This document shows positions 1 through 6,862 of a stretch of DNA of 64,000 bases, piece by piece. How positions within the stretch are numbered: position 1 is the first letter of the stretch; the number at the start of each line of letters is the position of its first letter. Below the pieces are notes generated by a model that saw only the letters and a program-made list of their open reading frames with translations, did not search any database and was not told where the DNA came from. A program made the position numbers and the translations under genes. Source of the stretch: Sphingomonas sanguinis (GTDB lineage Bacteria > Pseudomonadota > Alphaproteobacteria > Sphingomonadales > Sphingomonadaceae); the NCBI RefSeq assembly GCF_001476905.1, contig NZ_LDTE01000001.1, positions 1 through 64,000 on the forward strand. The letters run 5' to 3'.

Positions 1-1009
1 AGGGCAGGGTGCCCGCCGCCATCTTCTTGTCGTGCTTCATATGCTCGACCAACGTCGCGGACGACGCATTGATCCCGGCGGCGGCGAGACCATCGGGCAG
101 GCCGACGGCGCGGAGATGCGCGGCGACCCGCTCGGCATCCTGCCGTTCGCAAATCCCCTGGCGTGCCGAATAGCGGAACGCCAGCGCACAGCCCGCCGCC
201 ACCCCCTCGCCGTGAAGCAGCCGGTCGGAGAAGCCCGCCTCCGCCTCCAGCGCGTGGCCGAAAGTATGGCCCAGGTTCAGCAGCGCGCGGATGCCGTTGG
301 TTTCATGCTCGTCCGCAGCGACGATCCGCGCCTTGGCGGCGACCGAATGGGCGATGGCGTGGACGCGGGCCTCGGCATCCCCAGCCAGCAGGGCGGCGGC
401 GTTGCTCTCGCACCATTCGAAAAAGGCGAAGTCGTCGATCAGGCCGTACTTCACCACCTCGGCATAACCCGCACGGACCTGCCGAGTGGGCAGCGTGTCG
501 AGCACGTCCGGGTCGATCAGCACCATGGCAGGCTGGTGGAAGGCGCCGATCAGGTTCTTGCCCGCGCGCGCATTGATCGCGGTCTTTCCACCGACCGACG
601 AGTCGACCTGCGACAAGAGAGTCGTCGGGATCTGGACGAAGCGGCAACCGCGCTTGACGATCGAGCAGGCAAAACCGACCAGATCGCCGATCACCCCGCC
701 GCCGAGAGCAATGACATGATCCGCGCGCTCGACGCCCAGTTCGAGCAGCCGGTCGCAAACATGCTCCAGCTTCGCCCAGCTTTTGGTCTTCTCGCCGGGC
801 GGCAGGACAATCGCCTCGCTCTCGACGCCCGCCGCGCGCAAGCTCGCCTGCAGCACCTCCAGATGCGGCCGGACATTCTCGTCGGTCACGATCGCCATGC
901 GCCGCCCGCGCGACAGGGGCGCAAGATGCTCGGCGGCACGGGGCAGCAGGCCGCCCTCGATATGGATGGGGTAGCTGCGGTCGCCGAGCGACACGGTGAC
1001 GGTCTTCAT
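1..1009 (-). CDS. aroB: 3-dehydroquinate synthase (3' part outside the window)
   Basis: Converts DAHP to 3-dehydroquinate, the second step of the shikimate pathway, in the cytosol with NAD and a divalent metal. The start ATG (reverse complement of 1007-1009) overlaps the aroK stop as ATGA, so the two are translationally coupled. The visible product carries the family landmarks in order: the N-terminal MAIVTDENV strand, the PPGEKTKS loop, the NAD-binding GGGVIGDLVGF segment, the PTTLLSQVDSSVGGKTAIN signature, and the NLGHTFGHALE metal-binding histidine motif. About 336 codons are present, so only the last few dozen residues lie beyond the left edge. Identity is secure; only the C-terminus is unseen. 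Confidence 0.95.
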   Translation of the reverse strand, partial: MKTVTVSLGDRSYPIHIEGGLLPRAAEHLAPLSRGRRMAIVTDENVRPHLEVLQASLRAAGVESEAIVLPPGEKTKSWAKLEHVCDRLLELGVERADHVIALGGGVIGDLVGFACSIVKRGCRFVQIPTTLLSQVDSSVGGKTAINARAGKNLIGAFHQPAMVLIDPDVLDTLPTRQVRAGYAEVVKYGLIDDFAFFEWCESNAAALLAGDAEARVHAIAHSVAAKARIVAADEHETNGIRALLNLGHTFGHALEAEAGFSDRLLHGEGVAAGCALAFRYSARQGICERQDAERVAAHLRAVGLPDGLAAAGINASSATLVEHMKHDKKMAAGTLP

Positions 1010-1548
1010 CGTCCGATGGCTTTCAGGATGGCGTTGACGGTGGCCTCGTGCGGGCCCCGCTTGCTGGAGACGTGGATGGGCGCGAGCGCGTAGATCGGGT
1101 TCCGCTTCTCGGAGAGTTCGCGAAGCACCTTCAACGGGTCCTTGCCGCGCAGCAGCGGCCGGGTGTCGCGTCGCTTCACCCGCTCGGCCAGCACCTCGGG
1201 ACTGGCGTTTAGCCAGATGGCGGTCGCCTGTTCCAGGATCAGGGCGCGCGTGTCGTCGTTGATGAACGCCCCGCCGCCGGTCGCGATCACCTTGGGACGG
1301 CCATCGACCAGCCGGGCTATCACCCGGCGCTCTCCATCGCGGAAATAGGGTTCGCCGAACTGGGCGAAGATTTCGGTCACGCTCATGCCGGCGGCTTCCT
1401 CGATCGCGGTGTCGGCATCGACGAAGGGCACCCGCAACCGATTCGCCAGACGGCGTCCCACGGTCGACTTGCCCACGCCCATCAGACCGACGAGCACGAT
1501 GGGCGACCCGTTCCAGCTTGCATCTACAGGGTTGTGGCTTTGCAACAT
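1006..1548 (-). CDS. aroK: shikimate kinase
   Basis: Phosphorylates shikimate to shikimate 3-phosphate in aromatic amino-acid synthesis. The 180-residue length is normal. A Walker A motif GLMGVGKST lies at residues 21-29, DAD of the shikimate-binding site follows near residue 45, then the FRDGER segment, the ATGGGAF shikimate/nucleotide loop, and the lid region RDTRPLL. It is the first gene of the aroK-aroB pair on the minus strand, coupled by a 4-base overlap, an order common in proteobacteria. The promoter should lie in the gap to the divergent gene at 1630. Confidence 0.95.
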   Translation of the reverse strand: MLQSHNPVDASWNGSPIVLVGLMGVGKSTVGRRLANRLRVPFVDADTAIEEAAGMSVTEIFAQFGEPYFRDGERRVIARLVDGRPKVIATGGGAFINDDTRALILEQATAIWLNASPEVLAERVKRRDTRPLLRGKDPLKVLRELSEKRNPIYALAPIHVSSKRGPHEATVNAILKAIGR

Positions 1549-1629
1549 TGCACTCTGCGCTATACAGCGGGCGCGCGCCCGGCAACACCGGCCGGGCTTT
1601 CACGGGTCCATTATAAGGTTTTGCGTTTC

Positions 1630-1764
1630 ATGTCCCGTATGGTCGTTTCGCTCATCGTCCTCCTCGTCATCGTCGTCGGGGGCCTGTTCCTGCTCTCGGG
1701 CCGGGCGACCGAACGGCCGACCACCCAGGTCGAAAAGGCGGTTTCGCTTGGCAACCTGCAATAA
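1630..1764 (+). CDS. small single-pass membrane protein, 44 aa
   Basis: A 44-residue product beginning MSRMVV, followed by one hydrophobic helix (about residues 5-22, rich in Val/Leu/Ile) and a short polar tail ending in GNLQ. It resembles small inner-membrane proteins of no known function. The ATG at 1630 is preferred over a longer upstream reading, which would overlap the aroK promoter region. Its last codons overlap the proposed TTG start of the next gene (1748), so the two are probably co-transcribed and coupled. Real-gene status rests on the clean transmembrane pattern and the coupling; no family recognised. Confidence 0.55.
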   Translation: MSRMVVSLIVLLVIVVGGLFLLSGRATERPTTQVEKAVSLGNLQ

Positions 1765-3574
1765 GCGGACGGCCGCTTTTCGCCATCTTCCCCGGGCCGT
1801 CGCCTTATTGATGGTGGGGGCCGCCGCGATCGCCGCGGCACAGGATCGGCCCGAATCGCTGCTTCCCCCCGGCTTCGGCCAGCCTTCCGCGCCCTCCAGC
1901 GGGCGGGCCACGCCGCGCCCTACGCCGACGCCGGTGCGGACGGCCCCCGGCGCGGTGGTGGCTCCCGCGCCGACGCCGACGCCGGCCGATGCGGTGGGCG
2001 CATTGATCGAATCGCTGGCCAGCCCGGCGCCGAGCCCCACGCCGTCGCCGACCCCGACGATGAGTGCGCGGCAACTGGCCGAATATGAGCTGCCCGCTTC
2101 GGCGCGGCGTTCGCTGGCCCTAGTCGGCCCGGCGGGACCGGGCGAAGGTGCGCTCGACCAGAATGTCTTCGCGGGTGCCGATGGCCGCGTCGCCGAGACG
2201 CTGATGCGGCGACTGTCCGCGCCGCTGCCGTCGCGCTGGGCCTCGATCCTGCTGCGGCGGACGCTGGCGAGCCGCATGACGACGCCGCGTGGCGTGAACG
2301 GCGCAGACTTCGCCGCCGAACGCGCGTGGTTGCTGCTGCGCATGGGCGAGGCGCAGGTCGCCCGCGCGGTCGTCCAGTCGGTCGATCCGGGCAACTACAC
2401 GCCCAAGCTCTATCAGGTCGCAATGAACGCGCTGCTGGCCGCCAGCGATCCGGCCGGGCTCTGCCCGCTCGCCGATGGCGGGGCCGCCGTGACCGGGCTG
2501 GGCGGTTATCGCGTGGCGCAAGGCTGGTGCGCGGCGTTGGCGGGTGACGGCGCGCGCGGCACGGCGCTGGTGCGGCAGGTCCGTCGCCAGGGCATCGCCG
2601 ACGAGTTCGACATGAAGCTTGCCGACAAGCTGATGGGCGCCAGCGCCGGGCGGCGTGCGGTGACGATCGAATGGGGCGACGCCGATCGCCTGACCACCTG
2701 GCGCTATGGCCTGGCGACGGCGACGGGGATGACCGTGCCGCCGGATTATCTGGCCTATGTCGGACCGCAGGTGCGTGGATGGCTGGCGACCTCGGCGCCG
2801 GTGGCCGCGACGGACCGGGCGGCGGTGGTCGACCAGGCGGCGGCGATGGGCGTGCTGTCCAATGCCGCGTTGGTCGATTTCTACTCGAGCCTGGCCGATG
2901 ACGATCAGGCGAGCCGTGATCAGGCCGCCATCGGCAACGACCTGCGCAATGCCTATGCCGCCAGCGACGAGGGACAGCGGCTGTCCGCGATCCGGTCGCT
3001 CTGGGGATCGGCGGAGCGCACGCCTTATGCTCGCCTGATCCTTACGGCCCGCGCCGTCGCGCGCCTGCCGGTGGTGGCGGATGGCAATGAAGCGGACCGG
3101 CTGGTCGCCTCGATGCTGTCGGCTGGTCTGGATCGTAGCGCGGCGCGTTGGCGCGATGCGGTCAAGGCCGGAAGCGACGGCTGGGCAATGATCCTGCTCA
3201 GCGATCCCGACCGGCAGGGACAGGTCTCTTACGATCAGGTCAGCAGCTATGGCGGCGGCGATGCGTTCAAGCAGCGCCTGTTCTTTGCCGGGCTCGCCGG
3301 GCTCGGTCGGCTGTCGCGGTCCGATATCGAAAAGGGCGCGGAAGCGCTCGACGTCCGGGTCGGGCAGAGCAACGCCTGGACCGAAGCACTCGACCAGGCG
3401 GTGGCCGACGAGCAGCCGGGCATGGTCGTGCTGCTCTGCGCGATCGGGATGCAGACCGGCGATTGGCGTGGCGTTCCGCCCCAGGGGTTGTATCGCATCC
3501 TGGAGGCGCTGCGCTCGGTCGGCATGGATACCGAGGCCCGGATGATCGCGGCGGAGGCCATCGCACGCGCATGA
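1748..3574 (+). CDS. exported conserved hypothetical protein with Pro-Thr linker
   Basis: About 608 residues. I do not recognise a functional family. The N-terminus is a signal peptide (hydrophobic AVALLMVGAAAIAAA near residues 18-32), followed by a low-complexity linker of repeated PTPTP, SPAPSP and PTP units (about residues 45-105). The rest is an alpha-helical, Ala-rich body suggestive of helical-repeat architecture. A TTG start at 1748 is inferred because the only in-frame ATG near the signal sequence (1811) would cut away its positively charged part; an AAGGCGG ribosome-binding site precedes the TTG. The stop overlaps the xerD ATG as ATGA. Probably a periplasmic or envelope-associated scaffold; function unknown. 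Confidence 0.7.
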   Translation: MATCNKRTAAFRHLPRAVALLMVGAAAIAAAQDRPESLLPPGFGQPSAPSSGRATPRPTPTPVRTAPGAVVAPAPTPTPADAVGALIESLASPAPSPTPSPTPTMSARQLAEYELPASARRSLALVGPAGPGEGALDQNVFAGADGRVAETLMRRLSAPLPSRWASILLRRTLASRMTTPRGVNGADFAAERAWLLLRMGEAQVARAVVQSVDPGNYTPKLYQVAMNALLAASDPAGLCPLADGGAAVTGLGGYRVAQGWCAALAGDGARGTALVRQVRRQGIADEFDMKLADKLMGASAGRRAVTIEWGDADRLTTWRYGLATATGMTVPPDYLAYVGPQVRGWLATSAPVAATDRAAVVDQAAAMGVLSNAALVDFYSSLADDDQASRDQAAIGNDLRNAYAASDEGQRLSAIRSLWGSAERTPYARLILTARAVARLPVVADGNEADRLVASMLSAGLDRSAARWRDAVKAGSDGWAMILLSDPDRQGQVSYDQVSSYGGGDAFKQRLFFAGLAGLGRLSRSDIEKGAEALDVRVGQSNAWTEALDQAVADEQPGMVVLLCAIGMQTGDWRGVPPQGLYRILEALRSVGMDTEARMIAAEAIARA

Positions 3575-4470
3575 CGGTTCGCGATGGCGCGCTGCTCGAC
3601 CGCTTTCTGGAGATGATGGCGGCCGAGGCGGGCGCGGCGGGCAATACGCTGGCCGCCTATCGTTCCGACCTGCGACTGGCGGGGGAGGCGATGGGCGGAC
3701 TGGCCGAGGCCGATGCCGATGCGTTGCGCGGGCTGGCCGATGGCTGGGCGGAGCTGGCCAATGCCACCGTGGCGCGCAAGGCGGCGGCGCTCCGGCGCTT
3801 CTACGCCTTTCTGCACGAAGAAGGGTTGCGGGCCGACGATCCGTCGTCGGTCTTGCCCCGCCCCGGTCCGAAGCGGCGACTGCCCAAGATATTGAGCCAT
3901 GCCGATATTGACCGATTGTTTGCCGCGATCGGCGAGCGAACCGGGGCTGCGCATCCGAGCGCCAACGACCTGCGCTTGGCCGCCCTGGTGGAACTGCTCT
4001 ACGGCTCGGGCCTGCGGGCCAGCGAACTGGTCGCCTTGCCGAGAGGGGCGGTGCATCCCGATCGGCCTTTCCTGATCCTGAAGGGCAAGGGCGGTACGGA
4101 GCGAATGGTGCCGATCTCCGACCGGGCGCGGGCGGCGGTCGCGGCGTGGCGGGTCCATGTCCCGGCCGACAAGCCGTGGCTGTTTCCCGGCGGCAAGAAG
4201 CATCTGACCCGTATCCGACTCTATCAATTGATCAAGGCGCTGGCGGCGGAGGCGGGCATTCCGCCCGACCGGGTCAGCCCGCATGTGTTGCGCCATGCCT
4301 TTGCCACGCATCTGCTGGGCGGGGGTGCCGATCTGCGCGCGGTGCAGGCGATGCTGGGCCATGCCGATATCGCTACGACCGAAATCTATACCCATGTCGA
4401 GGCGCAGAAGCTGGTCGAACTGGTCAACACGCGCCACCCGCTCGTTGATTTTCGGGCAAAGCGCCCTTAG
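3571..4470 (+). CDS. xerD: tyrosine recombinase, XerD type
   Basis: Site-specific recombinase resolving chromosome dimers at dif together with XerC and FtsK. The 299-residue length fits XerC/D. An N-terminal SAM-like core-binding domain (about residues 5-85) precedes the catalytic domain. All catalytic residues are present: Arg149 (GLRASEL), Lys173 (KGKGGTER), His238 and Arg241 (HVLRH), His264 (LGHADI) and the nucleophile Tyr273 (EIYTHV). The start overlaps the upstream stop by ATGA and accA follows after 11 bases, a housekeeping setting that argues against a phage or element integrase. XerC versus XerD cannot be settled by eye; XerD is favoured. Confidence 0.88.
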   Translation: MTVRDGALLDRFLEMMAAEAGAAGNTLAAYRSDLRLAGEAMGGLAEADADALRGLADGWAELANATVARKAAALRRFYAFLHEEGLRADDPSSVLPRPGPKRRLPKILSHADIDRLFAAIGERTGAAHPSANDLRLAALVELLYGSGLRASELVALPRGAVHPDRPFLILKGKGGTERMVPISDRARAAVAAWRVHVPADKPWLFPGGKKHLTRIRLYQLIKALAAEAGIPPDRVSPHVLRHAFATHLLGGGADLRAVQAMLGHADIATTEIYTHVEAQKLVELVNTRHPLVDFRAKRP

Positions 4471-4481
4471 GCGCTAGGCCC

Positions 4482-5432
4482 ATGTCAACGACCTTCCTCG
4501 ATTTCGAGAAACCGATCGCCGAGCTTCAGAGCCGGATCGACGAACTGCGCGACACGACGGCCGAAGGGGCGGTCGATATCGGCGCGGAGATCGCCAAGCT
4601 TCAGGCCAAGTCCGACAAGCTGCTGCGCGACACCTTCGCCAAGCTGACCCCGTGGCAGAAGACGCAGGTTGCCCGCCATCCGCAGCGCCCGCACTTCAAG
4701 CATTATGTCGCGGGGCTGTTCGACGAGTTCGTGCCGCTGGCGGGCGACCGCGCCTTTGGCGACGACCAGGCGATCATGGGCGGTTTCGCCCAGTTCCGTG
4801 GTCAGCGCGTGATGGTACTGGGCCATGAAAAGGGCGAGGATACCGCCAGCCGTCTCCGCCACAATTTCGGCATGGGCAAGCCCGAGGGCTATCGCAAGGC
4901 GATTCGCCTGGTCGAGCTCGCCGACCGTTTCGGCCTGCCGATCGTGACGCTGGTCGACACGTCGGGCGCATTTCCGGGCATCCAGGCCGAAGAGCGTGGC
5001 CAGGCGGAAGCCATTGCGCGGTCGACAGAGGCCTGTATGGCGGCGGGCGTGCCGGTCGTCTCTGCGATCGTCGGCGAAGGCGGCTCGGGCGGCGCGGTGG
5101 CGCTGGCAGCGGGCAACCGGGTGCTGATGTTCGAGCACGCGGTCTATTCGGTGATTTCGCCCGAGGGCTGCGCCTCGATCCTGTGGCGGACCGCCGACAA
5201 GGCCGCCGAAGCGGCCGAGGCGATGCGCGTGACCGCGCAGGATTTGAAGAGCTTCGGCATCATCGACACCATCGTGACCGAGCCGGTCGGCGGCGCGCAT
5301 CGCGACCATGCGGGTGCGATCGCCAATCTGGGCGATTCGATCCAAAAGGCGCTCGGCGATCTTAGTGGCCTGGGCCGTGACGAGCTGAAGCGCGGCCGGG
5401 CAGCCAAGTTCCTGGCGATGGGCCGCCTCTAA
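4482..5432 (+). CDS. accA: acetyl-CoA carboxylase carboxyltransferase subunit alpha
   Basis: Alpha subunit of the carboxyltransferase that moves CO2 from biotin-BCCP to acetyl-CoA, the first committed step of fatty-acid synthesis; it works with AccD, not in this window. The 316-residue length is standard. Landmarks: N-terminal FLDFEKPIAEL helix, QVARHPQRPH, the GHEKG loop, the FGMGKPEGYRKA segment, the TLVDTSGAFPG motif, and the oxyanion-hole glycines in VGEGGSGGA, then SPEGCASILWR. The start lies 11 bases after xerD, so the two are co-transcribed; a hairpin follows the stop. Confidence 0.96.
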   Translation: MSTTFLDFEKPIAELQSRIDELRDTTAEGAVDIGAEIAKLQAKSDKLLRDTFAKLTPWQKTQVARHPQRPHFKHYVAGLFDEFVPLAGDRAFGDDQAIMGGFAQFRGQRVMVLGHEKGEDTASRLRHNFGMGKPEGYRKAIRLVELADRFGLPIVTLVDTSGAFPGIQAEERGQAEAIARSTEACMAAGVPVVSAIVGEGGSGGAVALAAGNRVLMFEHAVYSVISPEGCASILWRTADKAAEAAEAMRVTAQDLKSFGIIDTIVTEPVGGAHRDHAGAIANLGDSIQKALGDLSGLGRDELKRGRAAKFLAMGRL

Positions 5433-5440
5433 AGAATAAG

Positions 5441-5474
5441 CGGGGCCGTTGACGAATATCCGTCGGCGGCCCCG
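5441..5474. terminator. bidirectional hairpin between accA and flp
   Basis: The 8-bp inverted repeat CGGGGCCG / CGGCCCCG encloses a loop containing a GACG/CGTC pair. On the minus strand it is followed by a T-rich CTTATTCTTT, so it suits termination of the pilin transcript best; on the plus strand it sits just after accA. Confidence 0.6.
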
Positions 5475-5499
5475 AATGTCGCTAGCAGCTGTTTAGGGC

Positions 5500-5670
5500 T
5501 TAGCTGTTGGTGCTGAGCTTCGTCGAGATGTTGTTGAACGTGGTGTTCAACTGCGTGCCGAGCGCGCTCATCGCGCCAATGGCCGCCACAGCGATCAGGG
5601 CGGCGATCATGCCATATTCGATGGCGGTCGCGCCCTTGCGGTTGCGCAAGGTCTTGCGGATCATAGTCAT
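5500..5670 (-). CDS. Flp family type IVb pilin (copy 1)
   Basis: A 56-residue prepilin of the Flp/Fap type, the major subunit of Tad pili. After a short basic leader comes the prepilin-peptidase site KGATAIEYGMI, with the +5 Glu and the following Tyr that mark Flp pilins, then a hydrophobic helix (IAALIAVAAIGAM) and a short polar tail ending KLSTNS. The ATG at 5670 is chosen because GGAG lies about 6 bases upstream. It is nearly identical to copy 2 at 5873-6043. No tad/cpa assembly gene or prepilin peptidase occurs in the window, so assembly must depend on genes elsewhere. Confidence 0.88.
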   Translation of the reverse strand: MTMIRKTLRNRKGATAIEYGMIAALIAVAAIGAMSALGTQLNTTFNNISTKLSTNS

Positions 5671-5829
5671 ACCAATCTCCGGGTCGAGAGCCGGAGCCGG
5701 TTGGGTGAACCTGGACGCTGGCCAGTGCCAGCGAGCGGTGCGCCGTGCGGCACCAGGTCTGTAGAAGCGTCGAATGACGCATAGGCCCGTCGCGTGGCGC
5801 ACGGGCTGGCCGATCATGCCGAGAAGCGC

Positions 5830-5859
5830 GAACAGGTGGCGACGATGCGCCACCTGTTC
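5830..5859. terminator. 12-bp perfect hairpin downstream of flp copy 2
   Basis: GAACAGGTGGCG and its exact reverse complement are separated by a 6-base loop, about 13 bases beyond the stop of the second pilin gene. No U-run follows on either strand, so it may stabilise the pilin mRNA 3' end or act as an imperfect terminator. Confidence 0.5.
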
Positions 5860-5872
5860 TGCCACGAACCGT

Positions 5873-6043
5873 TTACGAGTTCGTCCTCAGCTTGCTCGAG
5901 ATGTTGCCGAAGGTGGTGTTCAGCTGGGTGCCCAGGCTGGACATCGCGCCGATCGCGGCGACGGCAATCAGGGCGGCGATCAGGCCATATTCAATGGCGG
6001 TCGCACCCTTGTTGTCCTTCACCATCTTGCGAAGCGTCTTCAT
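5873..6043 (-). CDS. Flp family type IVb pilin (copy 2)
   Basis: A 56-residue Flp prepilin, the same length as copy 1 and differing mainly in the leader and a few tail positions. It has the processing site KGATAIEYGLI, the identical hydrophobic helix, and a tail ending KLRTNS. The start at 6043 (MKTLRK) is chosen over a longer reading from 6079 because GGAG sits about 6 bases upstream in the same context as copy 1, implying duplication of gene plus ribosome-binding site. It is probably the more expressed copy, having its own downstream hairpin (5830-5859). Confidence 0.88.
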   Translation of the reverse strand: MKTLRKMVKDNKGATAIEYGLIAALIAVAAIGAMSSLGTQLNTTFGNISSKLRTNS

Positions 6044-6082
6044 TCCGGTCTCCGTTAATTGCAGTATCTGGTCGATCACCCG

Positions 6083-6106
6083 GCTGAGCCGGAGCGCCGG
6101 TTCAGC
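6083..6106. terminator. hairpin between flp copies 2 and 3
   Basis: A 10-bp stem (GCTGAGCCGG / CCGGTTCAGC, one G-T pair) with a 4-base loop lies in the 125-base gap between the third pilin gene and copy 2. No T-run follows. It could be a weak terminator for the third pilin or part of the leader of copy 2. Confidence 0.3.
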
Positions 6107-6168
6107 TGCCGGAGCTTTACCCCGCCACTGGTTGACGAAGATTTAATGCGCTGCGCGGAAAGTGATTT

Positions 6169-6360
6169 TTAACCGCTGGCCTGGCGGAGATGATCGGCGA
6201 TGAAGGTCAACAGGCTTTGAAAGCTTACCCCAAGCTGCGACAATCCGGCGAAAATCGCCACCATGACGGCCGTGACGATCAGGCCATATTCCACCGCCGA
6301 CGCGCCGTGCGTATCGGCGAGGACATGGCGCAGGACGCGGAAAGCCTGGGGCATTCTCAT
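6169..6360 (-). CDS. divergent Flp/Fap-type pilin
   Basis: A 63-residue protein with the Flp layout: a 19-residue leader, the site HGASAVEYGLI, a hydrophobic helix (VTAVMVAIFAGLSQLGVSF) and a polar tail ending RQASG. The conserved Glu-Tyr after the cleavage site is kept, but the helix is unlike copies 1 and 2, so it may be a minor or pseudopilin. The start is uncertain: ATG codons at 6360 and 6354 are both in frame and neither has a strong ribosome-binding site. Same strand and order as the other two pilins. Confidence 0.78.
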   Translation of the reverse strand: MRMPQAFRVLRHVLADTHGASAVEYGLIVTAVMVAIFAGLSQLGVSFQSLLTFIADHLRQASG

Positions 6361-6394
6361 GACGTTTGCGACATAATCGGATAAGGGTTAACAA

Positions 6395-6862
6395 ATGGTC
6401 GATATCGCCGATAGGTCCGCAAGTCTGTTTCCAGTCGTCGCGGCGGCGCTGGTCGATGGGGAGGGGCGGGTCCTGCTGCAGCAGCGACCGGTCGGCAAGG
6501 CGTTGGCCGGGTTATGGGAGTTTCCCGGCGGCAAGCTGGAGCCTGGCGAGAGCCCCGAAGATGCGCTGGTCCGTGAACTGCGCGAGGAACTCGGCATCAT
6601 GGTGACGGCGGACGCGCTCGAACCGGTGGGCTTCGCGACCGAGGTGTTGCCCGGCCGCCACCTGCTCCTGCTGCTCTGGGTCATCCGCTCGTGGCAGGGG
6701 ACGCCGGTTGCGTTGGAGGCGGACGGGCTGATCTGGTGCGAGCCGGCGGCGATTGGCGCCTGGCCCATGCCACCCGCCGACGGGCCGCTCGTCCGCCAGT
6801 TGCGGACCTACCTCGCCGACAACAAAATGTCGGTCACCGACGCCGACAGCGGCACGGTGTAG
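6395..6862 (+). CDS. mutT: MutT-type Nudix hydrolase (8-oxo-dGTP diphosphatase)
   Basis: Sanitises oxidised nucleotides by hydrolysing 8-oxo-dGTP. A full Nudix box is visible from GGKLEPGE through REL to REELGI at about residues 49-71, preceded by LLQQRPVGKALAGLWEFPGG, typical of MutT itself. At 155 residues it is somewhat longer than most MutT proteins; the last 18 residues, ending DADSGTV, lie in a 55-base stretch that overlaps the 3' end of the convergent gene at 6808. The start at 6395 lies 34 bases from the divergent pilin start. Confidence 0.85.
   Translation: MVDIADRSASLFPVVAAALVDGEGRVLLQQRPVGKALAGLWEFPGGKLEPGESPEDALVRELREELGIMVTADALEPVGFATEVLPGRHLLLLLWVIRSWQGTPVALEADGLIWCEPAAIGAWPMPPADGPLVRQLRTYLADNKMSVTDADSGTV

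Noticed and set aside
3571..4470. Integrase of a mobile element
   Set aside because: The recombinase is Xer-like in length and motifs, coupled to housekeeping genes, and no att repeats, tRNA target or cargo lies beside it.
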